Origin: Terebella lapidaria
Taxonomy: Eukaryota > Annelida > Polychaeta > Terebellida > Terebellidae
NCBI GenBank assembly: GCA_949152475.1
Contig: OX424564.1
Location: 32,982,165 to 33,046,164, forward strand
DNA length: 64,000 nucleotides
Direction: 5' to 3'
Within the stretch, counting starts at the first letter, position 1. Every line of letters starts with the position of its first letter. Under the pieces are notes generated by a model. The model saw nothing but the letters and a program-made list of their open reading frames with translations, did no database searches and was not told where the DNA came from. Made by a program: the position numbers and the translations under genes. Shown piece after piece: positions 1 to 11,436 of this stretch.

Positions 1-551
1 ACCATAAATTTGTTGCTTTCTAACACTTGTTTCTTGACGTTGGCACACTTAATGACTCCCAAGCGACCATCATGCTTCCTGATCAGCTTGGTTTGCATAC
101 ACAAACATCGAAACGTCAAACTCCAGGCTTCAGGAAGAAATGACTTTTGCTGGAACTGCACACCATGTTTTTCCTTTACAGAGTTGAGCATCTCTGTCAG
201 CACATTGGTACCAAGGATAACTGGAACTCGCTCACCAAACTGCGTGTCCGGGACGATGAGAAACATGCAGGTTCTTGGACTACAGATATTGAAAACTTCA
301 ACTTGAGTTTCCACGATTCCACTGTATGGTAATCGATGACCACCAGCTGCTTCTATGTCCAGAACTGTACTGATTTCCTGCAGGGGTTGATGGCTCAAAT
401 ACTTCCTGTAAAATCCCTCACAAATCGTGGATACAGTGGATCCGGTATCTAGTAGAGCAAGACACAAATTACCCTCAAGAGATATTGACGCTTCATTCAC
501 ACTACCAATTACGGACTCAAGATTAGGGGCCTGACAGGACCTGTTACCTAC
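1..551 (-). CDS. Retrotransposon aspartic protease, partial (start of pol)
   Basis: Reading the minus strand from about 551 to the window start gives an open frame with a retropepsin-type protease: the active-site segment LLDTGSTVSTICEGF (around 420-460) and the downstream ILGTNVL motif (around 200). It lies in the -1 frame relative to the gag ORF ending at 548, and the frames overlap around the gag stop, so a -1 frameshift or separate initiation would join them. In Ty3/gypsy-type elements this enzyme cleaves the Gag-Pol polyprotein. Reverse transcriptase and integrase, if present, lie outside the window. The frame is open to base 1, so the copy may be young. Confidence 0.75.
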
Positions 552-1780
552 TCCGACCCCTTGGAAGCAGGCGGTGTCCCGTTTAAATCTTGATCCTGGT
601 TCCTACCTAGTCTTACCCGACATCCGCGCTTGAGATGACCAAGTTGTCCACATCTAAAGCACTTGAACTCCTTGTAGGGTTTCGGACCTGTGTGCTGGCC
701 GTCAGACTGGCCACCTTGTCTCCTCTTTTGCTCCCTAGTGTCCACTTTCTGCTGTAAAGTATCCACTTTATCTGCCAAGGACTTCATCATGCTCTTCAAC
801 TCAGTGAGATCATCTGAAGGTTTTGGCTTGGCTGTAGCGGCCATTTTAGCTTGTCCTGACTTCTTCACCTGTGAGTCCTTTGAGTGTTGCGCGGCTGGTG
901 CAGTCGCTTCCTCAAGTTCTATACGTCGAACTTCCACAAGTAGTTCATCAAAATCTTGGATTGTATCAAACTTGTGTCTCGACTGATCCCGGAGTTCCTT
1001 GCGCAGACCATGCCAAAATCTAGAACGTAGCGTTCGATTGCGTTCTGCTCCAGTGATCTGATCATCTTGCTGAACTCGGGACAAGATATCTTCAAGGCGA
1101 CAACCCCATGCTGCTGTTGTTTCAGTCTCGCCTTGAGTTGCACTGTAGAACTGAACCAAAATAGTCTCACTTGGTTCCACAGTTCCATAGATTCCATCCA
1201 ATTTGTTGAGAATATCTTGCAAAGTTGCTTCCACGCCTAGTCGACGAGCGATGTTCCCCGCGTCTCCACGGAGTGACTTGCGGACAGCGACGTTCAAAGT
1301 CTCCTGAGAGTGCTTGCCATCCTGCATCAAAGTGTTTACCTCATACTTCCAGGAGTCATAGGAGATCTGATCTGACTTACCCCCTGAGAATACCGAGACC
1401 TTGGGATCCTGAGTGACTACTGTGTGACTCACCTGAGGAGAAGGGTTCGGTGCAGCTACCGAAGCACCCGAGCCGGCACCTGCCGTGCCACCACCACCAC
1501 CAGTCTCAGCAGCCTGAGCTGATGGAAGCTTACCTTGTGCCTGTAAGTAATCTAGCATCCATTTCTCCAAAGCGGCAGGAGTGTCAAACTCAGGTTTCAC
1601 ACCCAAACCTTGAAAAGCTTTTACCAAATCCTTGGATTCCTCACGTGAAAGTTCCGTCATCTTGACTGATGTTAGTTTAGGAAAGGGATAATGAACCAAC
1701 TGTTGAATCACTATGACAACAATCACTCTCTCCCTCCCCAAGAATGGAAGAACGACTAAGTGACTAGTCTGAATAAACAA
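548..1780 (-). CDS. Retrotransposon Gag-like protein with CCHC zinc knuckle
   Basis: The open frame is 410 codons. The likely true start is the internal Met at residue 41 (ATG at 1660-1658), followed by MTELSREESKDLVKAF; the 40 upstream residues look like translated leader. The protein has a Gly/Ala-rich linker, a helical capsid-like middle (residues about 130-290), a Lys/Gln-rich charged stretch, and near the C-terminus one zinc knuckle, CFRCGQLGHLKRGC, matching CX2CX4HX4C. This is the layout of Ty3/gypsy and PNMA-like Gag proteins, which assemble the particle and bind element RNA. A protease in the -1 frame follows. A domesticated PNMA-type gene is possible, but the adjacent protease favours a retrotransposon. 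Confidence 0.75.
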   Translation of the reverse strand: MFIQTSHLVVLPFLGRERVIVVIVIQQLVHYPFPKLTSVKMTELSREESKDLVKAFQGLGVKPEFDTPAALEKWMLDYLQAQGKLPSAQAAETGGGGGTAGAGSGASVAAPNPSPQVSHTVVTQDPKVSVFSGGKSDQISYDSWKYEVNTLMQDGKHSQETLNVAVRKSLRGDAGNIARRLGVEATLQDILNKLDGIYGTVEPSETILVQFYSATQGETETTAAWGCRLEDILSRVQQDDQITGAERNRTLRSRFWHGLRKELRDQSRHKFDTIQDFDELLVEVRRIELEEATAPAAQHSKDSQVKKSGQAKMAATAKPKPSDDLTELKSMMKSLADKVDTLQQKVDTREQKRRQGGQSDGQHTGPKPYKEFKCFRCGQLGHLKRGCRVRLGRNQDQDLNGTPPASKGSE

Positions 1781-3680
1781 TTAACTAACTAACTATCAAC
1801 ACTTAAATACCAAACACTATCTTAAATATATTTCTATCTAAGACAAATGCTAAAGATATTTACTGTTATTGAAATATGAACAAATTATTATACCACCAAC
1901 TTGACAGAAAACTAACTTACAAGTCGATCCACCAAAATAAACTAAGTGAATTACTAAGTAAGTAAACTACAAACTTACTAAACTATAAACTAACTACCAA
2001 GTAACCAACTACAGTATGGCTATGAAGTAAATTAATACAAGTTTTTTTTTTTTTTCTCTGAATGAACTGAATTTAATTAACAAATTACACTGTAAGATAA
2101 ACCAATATAATACTATATATACATATATTAAATCGAATATAATAAATCAAATGTTTATCAGATATATACAATACAAATGAAGACAATATTTCGCTGTTGA
2201 AAAATATCAACCAATCAACACCAATTAATCAACAATGATTTGCTGAATGTAGTCAAACTATCAGCACAAATTAATCAATCAATCAATCAAACAGTGAAAG
2301 CAAAAATCCAAATATGCAAGCACTTGTTTAAGTCATGCAAGTTTTACTAAATCATGCAAGTACTATGCATGCAACCTTATCAGAGTCCATTAACAATTTG
2401 TGGTCACTTGCCAGTCAGTGGACAATCTTTGCGTGTAGGCCTGCGTCCGACAGTGGTGACAAATCAGCTGAGTGATGTTTACCAACACGGGACGACCTTG
2501 ACCGACGATCTGGTCCAACGCAAGTAAAGTGTTCAGTCCACTGTATAACCATAAAGCAGCAGAGCGCGACGAGGTCCTGTCGATGGTGTATTCAGTCAAG
2601 ACAGTGTTGACAAAACCACGGCTGACCACGGCTCAGTGAGGCAGGAATACGTCTATGCTGGAGGCTCCATTGTAAAGTCACGTCGTGTTTGTGTGTAGCA
2701 GCAACGCGGCTTGTGTTTGATTGTTTATTAAAAAGGTCACAAACCGACCCTGAAATCAATAAATTGATATTAAAATATTGCAAATACATATTATGTACAA
2801 TCACATAGCATATAGCACTAATATGTACAACTGGGAATATATAGGATTATATCCAGACTGATTATCCCACAACCTTTTAATGCATTGGATAATATAACAT
2901 ATTTACACAGAATACTAACAGATACACCTAGCAGTACACTACCTCTAAATCTAACTTCTAAGCCCTTAATCTATCACTTACCCTATTGTTTGATAGGGGC
3001 AAATACCTAGCTGGTATGTATGGAGTGACAGCTCTCAGCAGCTCCTGAACCAAACCAATAAATAATAGCGATTAAATCGTGAAATACCACATTTGAATCA
3101 AGGCACAACACTACACCAAAGTTACTAAGTTTTAACTTGAACAGAACAGGTAAGTATACACAAGCAGAAATCATGAAGTATATACATTTTGTGAACCATT
3201 TAACCAGAGATAACATAATAACAATATTATTTCCAAGTTATCTTTATACCACTGAAGAACAAAGACAATTCCCACCCTGAGGTATCCAAATTAAAAAATT
3301 GTCATCAGAGTGACTCATATTGTACCATCCAGGGATATTGGAGGGAAATTGTTAGTAAAGTACACTCACCTTGTTTGGGAACAAAGCTGACTCCAACTAA
3401 ACAGTATGGTGTTCGATGCGTGTCCACCAACAACTTATTTGAAAATGGCTACTGGTGAAAAATTACCTTTAGTCACCTGACTCAAATCCCCAAAATGAGG
3501 CTGTCCAGTTGATCAGGCTGGTCAGTAGGGAGTTTCATGTTTACATTATGATACTATAAGAACTTACCCCTTGGTTGCACTATGACATTCATTCATCATA
3601 AAGCACTCATACTCACCACATATGTCTGTGTTACATATGTACCATACATAGTCAATATCCGCACAAACTGTACTGTTGCT
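1781..3680. other. No gene seen; possible retroelement leader/LTR region
   Basis: AT-rich sequence with a T-run near 2042-2055 and short ATCA repeats near 2270-2290. It lies upstream of the minus-strand gag, so the 5' leader and LTR should lie somewhere here, but without the other LTR in the window I could not mark boundaries or a primer-binding site. No long ORF with protein-like composition is visible. Confidence 0.4.
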
Positions 3681-4035
3681 ATGGTTACCAGTCGTTCCCT
3701 ATAGCCGTAGTTACCCATGGTTGCCATGGCCATTAACTGCCAAGTCAGTCTATCCACAGACTTTCTGTCGATTATTTATGAAATAAATTATTATAGATCT
3801 CAAGTTGGCACCATTTTTATTTGTGCATACTCTGTTCCAAGTGGGTTTCTGGCCCTAGCAACCATGGTTGCTATGGGCCATACCAGGTCACTGGTTACCC
3901 TGACAACAACAGAAAAAGTGAAAACACTGATTATTCATCTTAAAATCTGTATATAATAAGTTTTGATGAATAATCATAACATTAAATGAATGAAAAATAC
4001 AAATCAAAGTACCTAATTAAAATAACTTCCCCCGA

Positions 4036-4061
4036 TGACGTCATGAATATCTCATTTGCAT
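4036..4061. promoter_or_regulatory. Palindromic CRE next to an octamer motif
   Basis: TGACGTCA (4036-4043) is a perfect CREB/ATF palindrome, and ATTTGCAT (4054-4061) is a perfect POU octamer 10 bp further on. No gene start is visible nearby, so this may be part of a dispersed repeat. The motifs are seen; regulatory use is inference. Confidence 0.3.
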
Positions 4062-5529
4062 ACTAATTAGCTAAATTGTTTTGAAAAAGCAAATTTGCCG
4101 ATTTCAGTCTTTAAAGTGCTATAACTTTTGAACGGATTGTGATATTTGCATGCCGTAAAAACCATTTTGCTCAGCTCAATGAGATCTTTCATATAAATTC
4201 ACATCATATTTTCACTATACTAGTACTTTAAAGCTTATAACGCAAACCCCCGTTGACAAAATAACAAATAAAAGTAAACAAATACAATGAGTAACAACAT
4301 AATACTGTGTGGATACCAATTCAATATAGTAACATAAAGAAATGTAACAGATACATTAAAGAAAATATGTATATATACTGCTGGTGTAATACTGATATTA
4401 CTTACATGTATGAACACTGCAGGTATACCCACTCAATAATATTAAACTGATACAACATCTAGTATTTTACATCTAAAGACTAGAGAGTAGTGGGCCTATT
4501 GAGTGGTATTTTACTGCTCTTTTAGAAAAGACTGAGAATAACATATATCTCGTATTCAATGTCCCAATGAACACTGCTGAAATATTATATATAAATGCTT
4601 GACCATGTTGACTGCATCTGGCTTTTCTCAGAAACTCTTCTTGTTTTGCAGTCGGATATCCGTGTTACTCCGCAAGTGAGTCAGAACAAAGAAAATAGTT
4701 CTGAAATATAAACTGGTCCGTGAAAGTGTTATTCATGAATAAGTCAATATAACTCTAATGTCGTTAGAATAATGTGTTTTAAAAGGTTTCTGTGTGCCTT
4801 TATGTGTTCGGAAGTTTCACGCAATGTCTCGCCGAACTCAGCAGAAACATGAAATTGTATTCATACGCGTTGACCAAATCACTCACTGGATCGAAACTTT
4901 CGACAACATTGACATGTCAAACGTGATACAAAACCTCTGTTTTCGTTAACAAATCCTGATTTATATTGGATATCGTGATACAACCTAGTCATTATATGTA
5001 CGGTGGATTCAGTACCTGACATCGTCTGGATATATAGGTGATTTGGAGAGGTGGAATATCACTTTTAATACTCGACAAGTCATGAAATCTGAGCTTTTGT
5101 TTCTTGCTGTGATTTCACCAAGACAGGGAGCATTCCGTTATTCATTGTTGTCCTATTGACAACTCTGAAATCCAGATGTAGATCTACTCCAGGTGTTCTT
5201 GTACCCATGTAGGATATCCAGGCTGCTGCTAGCCTGCTAGTACTGCTAGTATTCTTGTGTGCATGCACTGGATCTATTTCGATGCCATTTGCTGAACACG
5301 GATTCATGACCTGATTCCTTTTCATTGGACATATACTGATGTAGTGTAGTATTAGTCTCTGGACGCCGAGGACCAGAGGTCCGAGAGACGGAAGTTCCAT
5401 GCATCTTGAAAGCTGATCCTCCCAGCAAACGAAATCAGTTTGCTATTTTAGCAACTTTAAAACCTAACTATACAGAATATGAGTAATTTCATTACTTTTT
5501 CATGTAATATGGGCAATATCTTATAGGTA
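4062..5529. other. No gene seen
   Basis: AT-rich intergenic sequence. The open frames are short, overlap each other and lack recognisable domains or splice-linked partners. I see no RNA gene or clear repeat boundary. Confidence 0.4.
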
Positions 5530-5538
5530 TATCTGAAT

Positions 5539-8181
5539 GGCATAATCGTGATATAATCCCCAGCGGGGAGGGGTATTTGTAACTGACAGAAACGTTGTTT
5601 TTGTGTGCCTTTTTTGTTTTCGTTTTCCCAAAATGTCCCGGAAGTGATTATGAGAACATGAGAAAACACCGACGTCAATAATGTTGTCGGCCCTATATAT
5701 ACTCGTGAAATAGTCCCCGGTCAATACATATACAACACTTTTAACCTTAGTGCGGGGACTATATCACGAGTATATATAAGGGGCTAACTCCACTTTAGAA
5801 GCTGAAGAGGGCGACGGATATGATGGGGTCAGAGTAAAAAAATGGGGAGATGTTTTTTTGGGGGGAATATCTACGTCGGATTGGTCGGGTGTGTAATTTG
5901 AAGGGCTGTGGAAATAATCCCCGGGGACTGTTTCCACACTATGTATATTGTAGGTATTACAGTTTTGCGGGGACTATATCACGAGTATATATAAGGGGCT
6001 AACTCCACTTTAGAAGCTGAAGAGGGCGACGGATATGATGGGGTCAGAGTAAAAAAATGGGGAGATGTTTTTTTGGGGGGAATATCTACGTCGGATTGGT
6101 CGGGTGTGTAATTTGAAGGGCTGTGGAAATAATCCCCGGGGACTGTTTCCACACTATGTATATTATAGGTATCACAGTATTGTGGGGACTATATCACGAG
6201 TATATATAAGGGGCTAACTCCACTTTAGAAGCTGAAGAGGGCGACGGATATGATGGGGTCAGAGTAAAAAATGGGGAGATGTTTTTTTGGGGGGAATATC
6301 TACGTCGGATTGGTCGGGTGTGTAATTTGAAGGGCTGTGGAAATAATCCCCGGGGACTGTTTCCACACTATGTATATTGTAGGTATTACAGTTTTGCGGG
6401 GACTATATCACGAGTATATATAAGGGGCTAACTCCACTTTAGAAGCTGAAGAGGGCGACGGATATGATGGGGTCAGAGTAAAAAAATGGGGAGATGTTTT
6501 TTTGGGGGGAATATCTACGTCGGATTGGTCGGGTGTGTAATTTGAAGGGCTGTGGAAATAATCCCCGGGGACTGTTTCCACACTATGTATATTATAGGTA
6601 TCACAGTATTGCGGGGACTATATCACGAGTATATATAAGGGGCTAACTCCACTTTAGAAGCTGAAGAGGGCGACGGATATGATGGGGTCAGAGTAAAAAA
6701 ATGGGGAGATGTTTTTTGGGGGGGAATATCTACGTCGGATTGGTCGGGTGTGTAATTTGAAGGGCTGTGGAAATAATCCCCGGGGACTGTTTCCACACTA
6801 TGTATATTGTAGGTATTACAGTTTTGCGGGGACTATATCACGAGTATATATAAGGGGCTAACTCCACTTTAGAAGCTGAAGAGGGCGACGGATATGATGG
6901 GGTTAGAGTAAAAAAATGGGGAGATGTTTTTTTGGGGGGATATCTACGTCGGACTGGTCGTGTGTGTAATTTGAAGGGCTGTGGAAATAGTCCCCGGGGA
7001 CTGTTTTCACACTATGTATATCGTAGGTATTACAGTGTTGCGGGGACTATATCACGAGTATATATAAGGGGCTAACTCCACTTTAGAAGCTGAAGAGGGC
7101 GACGGATATGATGGGGTCAGAGTAAAAAAATGGGGAGATGTTTTTTTTGGGGGAATATCTACGTCGGATTGGTTGTGTGTGTAATTTGAAGGGCTGTGGA
7201 AATAATCCCCGGGGACTGTTTCCACACTATGTATATCGTAGGTATTACAGTATTGCGGGGACTATATCACGAGTATATATAAGGGGATAACTCCACTTTA
7301 GAAGCTGAAGAGGGCGACGGATATGATGGGGTCAGAGTAAAAAAATGGGGAGATGTTTTTTTGGGGGGAATATCTACGTCGGATTGGTCGGGTGTGTAAT
7401 TTGAAGGGCTGTGGAAATAATCCCCGGGGACTGTTTCCACACTATGTATATCGTAGGTATTACAGTTTTGCGGGGACTATATCACGAGTATATATAAGGG
7501 GCTAACTCCACTTTAGAAGCTGAAGAGGGCGAGGGATATGATGGGGTTAGAGTAAAAAATGGGGAGATGTTTTTTTGGGGGGAATATCTACGTCGGATTG
7601 GTCGTGTGTGTAATTTGAAGGGCTGTGGAAATAATCCCCGGGGACTGTTTCCACACTATGTATATCGTAGGTATTACAGTTTTGCGGGGACTATATCACG
7701 AGTATATATAAGGGGCTAAGCCCACTTTAGAAGCTGAAAAGGGCGACGCATATATATATTGTACTTTATTCCGTAAAAAAATCAAACGGAATAAGCAGCA
7801 AGTTTACATATATTGGTGTATATAAATGAATTGCATGAAATCAATATATCAATATATTGTGCGCTTTATTCCGTAAAGAAATCAAACGGAATAAGCAGCA
7901 TGTATAAATATATTGGTTATAAATGAACTACGTATATTTTTAGAGTCGGTGTTTAGGTACAAATCTGCCATATTAGGCCTACAGGGGACGTAAATGATCG
8001 TAAACGCAATTTGCGGTTGGTAAATGGACTTGAAGTTATTGTCATGAAAAAAAGAAAGAAAACTGCATAAACAAGAAGTGTTTGGCAAATAGTCACCGGC
8101 GGGACTGAAAACAAAGGAGAATTACATAAAAAAAAGTGTATGGGAAATAGTCCCCGGCGGGGACTATATCACGATATCGCC
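5539..8181. mobile_element. MULE-like non-autonomous DNA transposon with internal tandem array
   Basis: The ends are inverted: the left begins GGCATAATCGTGATATAATC and the right end, reversed, begins GGCGATATCGTGATATAGTC. A 9-bp direct repeat TATCTGAAT flanks the element exactly (5530-5538 and 8182-8190). Nine-bp target duplications and G-starting inverted repeats are typical of Mutator-like elements. There is no transposase ORF, so the copy is non-autonomous. Inside are nine units of about 215 bp and, at about 7750-7930, two diverged copies of a roughly 100-bp segment that each contain the inverted pair TTCCGT...ACGGAA. Motifs resembling the element ends (GGGGACTATATCACGA) recur in each tandem unit. 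Confidence 0.75.
5752..7750. repeat. 215-bp tandem array (9 full units plus a partial tenth)
   Basis: Units start at 5752, 5967, 6182, 6396, 6611, 6826, 7040, 7255, 7470 and 7684, a period of 214-215 bp with very high identity. Each unit begins with (G)CGGGGACTATATCACGAG, close to the terminal inverted repeats of the host element, and carries an internal near-palindrome centred on AATCCCCGGGGACT. The first five units alternate between two end variants (ATTGTAGGTATTACAG and ATTATAGGTATCACAG), while later units carry ATCGTAGG. The partial tenth unit decays after about 7750. There is no protein-coding frame through the array. Confidence 0.95.
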
Positions 8182-8190
8182 TATCTGAAT

Positions 8191-9899
8191 TATCCTTCAC
8201 CAAAATTTCTTTGGTTCATTCGAGTCTTGAGAACATTTCGGCAAGTTTGAAAAGTGCAGGCACAATCCAGCAAATTGCTCACAAAGCGTCGTGGCGTGCT
8301 TTACTGGAAACGGCTGAACACTTACCAATTCCCTGATGAAGATACGCGATTAAAAGACCTGGGCTAACTTTGCTGTCAACACCATCTTGGAACATTAATT
8401 ACCATGACACATATCCATGCTTAGACTAGCTAATAGCAGAAATACAAAAGACCAGCTATTAAACCATAAAATTGTTCCTGAACAATATAGACTTCATGCT
8501 TTTCCTCATTAAAGAAACATGTTTTGTAACCTCAAACTTTTGTAAATTCTGATTATAGAAAAATAATTGACCTATTCCAAATGCCCCCAAAAGTTGTCCA
8601 AGTTTCACAAAATACGTCAGAAAACTTCTCTTTGGTCAATATTAACGTTTTGCAGAATACGTCGGAAATGACGTAAAGAGACTCGGACAAACTGGATTTG
8701 GGACTGGTCAATTCTGAAAGGTAAATACCTAGTCAGCGAGTGTATATTAAGTTGCAAAACATGTAATTTTGCCGATCTGATCTTTCCATCTATTTGCGGA
8801 CACCGTCCAGTCTCTGAATAGCCAAAACGTGGTAATTGAAGGACAATTAGCTGAGTATGGTGTTACATTCATCTTGTTCCCAACAGCAAAAATTATCTAT
8901 ATTGAACTCCACAAATTATATTGTTTGGTCACAAGATATTTTTGCATGAACATTAAAATCCCAAGTGCTTCAGCCATCACTCATCAGCGTAATATCCATC
9001 AAGTAACACATTAGTACATTTCAAGTACCAGTACACTTGAACATTATCTGTGGTTTTCATACTTGCTCCGCAAAGTTTGGTCACGTAAATATCCCACAGT
9101 ATGGCACACTGTCTTCCATATGTCTCTCATCATGCTCACAAGTGGCACACTTCAGCTCTGTAGGTTTTCTTGTGCAGAGTTCTGCTGCAAGCCACAAATT
9201 CTGAGTCATTTATGAGTCATATCCTTTTTGCAAATACTATCACGAAGCATTAGTAAAATTGCAGGTGTACTTTATCTGAAATTATATTTATGTATGACTT
9301 AACCTCTGTCTCGGTGGCATATTATGTCACTAAAGGTGCTTCATATTCCCATTATTGTTATCCATTTCAGTATTGTATATGTCTGAGTGTGGTTTCCCGT
9401 AATAGAATTCCTGGCAAGCTGATGCATTCCTCTGTCAGTCCGTATGTGCAGCAATAACATAGAGTCTCCCGTCTCTCACGCCAGTATTAAACTATGCTCA
9501 GCGCCTCGTAAACTCCGAGTCCCTCTGCCCTTGTAAGAGCTTGTGATGACATAACAAATGGTTGGGTCTTGTTCGCAGCTCAAATGCTGCTCACTCGTTT
9601 TGACGTAATCTGCATGGAAACTGTGCCAGTTGAGCGTATGAGCTTTGGAATTCCACAATAAGATTGTTTGCCGGCCAGAAACCAGTCTGTGATTTGACTG
9701 GCTTCATTCCGTACTTGGAAGGTGAGGAGGGGGGATGTTTGAAAACAAGATTGATGACTCTCCATTCCATTTTCTGTTTGCAGCTTGCCAAACCTGTGAA
9801 GGGAGGGAGCAACTGCCGCCTCACTAGTAATCTTCGTGCCAGGTAGATGTTTTTCGGATGCCCGTTTAGGAAGATAGACTGCCTCTGTATCCAGCAAGG
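8191..9899. other. Region upstream of the Ajuba-family gene
   Basis: No separate gene is visible. It must contain the promoter and 5' UTR of the plus-strand gene starting at 9900, possibly with a 5' UTR intron, but I see no TATA box or CpG cluster that would fix the start site. Minus-strand frames at 9476-10085 overlap the coding exon and have no independent support. Confidence 0.4.
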
Positions 9900-11436
9900 A
9901 TGAGTCGCGTTCCAACGGATCATCGTTCCCAGACGCCCGGGACTCCACCAACTGGGCGGCCAGTCAACATTCGCATCTCCCGCGGAGGTGTTAGTTTGGA
10001 GATGAACAGGCAGGGAGCCCATGTTACTAATGCCGGAATAAAACAAGACATGCGAGAGTTGAGTCCAGCTGGGAGCATGGCACATTCACTTAATGACGGA
10101 AATAGTCAGCAATCTAATAGCATCACAGTTGCGGTGCCAAATTACCAGAACAATGTGAATCAAAGGCCTGATCCGACAACGGTGACAAGTCAGCTATTCC
10201 AACATCAAATGATACAAGCGTCCAAGAAGGCCGGAGGTGGTGGCTCAAACTTTTCAAGTCCAAGATCAAGTCTCGGAAGCTATGACTCTAAGGGTTCAAG
10301 CCCACGTTCAAGTCTCGTGATGTCCCAGCCTCCTCTTCCCTATGATATCCACCAGCGACATGCCAGCCCACACTCAAACATGGCCTCTCCTCGCTCCAGC
10401 ATCAGTGCGGTCTCCCTCGACTCCCGACATTCAAGTCCTCGTACAAGTATCTCCAGTATCGCTAACCTCGTCTATGATAGGTACCCAAGTCCTCGAGCTA
10501 GCGTAGAGCGACACATCAACATTGGGCCACACCACACACAGAGGATAACCGTAGAGCACATCACGACACAAGATGGGTCACATCCGCCCACCCACCACAT
10601 TGGCATTCGTCCCTCCCAAAGTCTCTTTAATCGCTTCAACGAGTCCGCCCCGCCGCCGCCGTATGATGCCCGCATGCGAGCCCAAGCTGCGATTCACCTT
10701 GGACAAGCCCAGAGACGCCATGCAGGGAGTCCCAGCTTCCAGGTGCAGATTGGACCAGGTCATGGAGGGAGTCCCAGTGCAATCCTCGTGTCCAATTCAC
10801 CTCCACCCTCCAACCAATCGTCCCCAGGCAGCCAGAGTCACCACAAGCAGACATCATCGATTTCCGTGGACGTTGGCGCAGCGCAAACGCCGCCACTTCC
10901 TAAAATAGAAGTCGGGTCATCCATGCCCAAACTTCCTGGGCTTCACTACGATGTTGTCCCGCCGAAACAAACCGGACCCACGGAAGCCGAGAAAAAGCTT
11001 GCGGCCCTCACACAACAACTGGAGAACGAAATGCGCGTTTCAGGATCGCTCGGCAAAAAAGGCTCGACCACGTCAGTGTCATCAGTGTCGTCAGAGACGA
11101 AAGTCAAGGAACCTCCGCCTTATCATGGTCCGCACATCACGACATCGAGTCACGTCACCAACTATGCCGTACCAGCCTACAAGTCTGCAACCGCCGCCAG
11201 TCCTGAAGGCAGCGAAAACACCTTCATTGTGAATCCGGATGCCGGGTCGACAACAACGTCCAACCTCAGCACGCCTTCGTCATCACGGTCGAACCTGTCA
11301 AATGTCCGTTCGCCGCTCAGCGTACAAGTGACCTCGCCTCCCGGGAAGGGGCCGTCCGAGACCGAACGCAAACTCGAGGCCTTGACACAGGAGCTGGAGC
11401 GACAGATGGAGTCCAGTCCACAGGGCGACTACTACG
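9900..11436 (+). CDS. Ajuba-family exon 1: pre-LIM region
   Basis: Encodes residues 1-512 plus one base; donor G|GTAAGT. The region is Ser/Pro/Gln-rich and probably disordered. Five S/P-rich repeats of the form (S/A/P)SPR(S/T/A)S lie at residues 119-124, 133-138, 162-167, 178-183 and 196-201, as expected for a phosphorylation cluster. Two PPxY-type motifs (PPPPY at 251-255 and PPPY at 405-408) could bind WW domains. Two near-identical 18-residue helical motifs occur at 361-378 ([18 protein letters not shown]) and 486-503 ([18 protein letters not shown]). The exon ends DYYG, which joins directly to QCYTCG of LIM1, as in the family where the pre-LIM region meets LIM1 after an aromatic-Gly motif. 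Confidence 0.9.

Noticed and set aside
3670..3900. Repeated GTTGCCATGG/GCAACCATGGTTGC palindromes as RFX X-boxes
   Set aside because: Half-site order and spacing do not match the X-box, and the surroundings look like a degenerate repeat with no gene start.
5752..7750. CRISPR-like array or coding repeat
   Set aside because: Units are 215 bp without unique spacers, inside a eukaryotic transposon with target duplication, and no frame stays open.
9591..10085. 164-codon minus-strand frame
   Set aside because: It overlaps the strongly supported plus-strand pre-LIM exon and has no domain or splice partner; a shadow frame.
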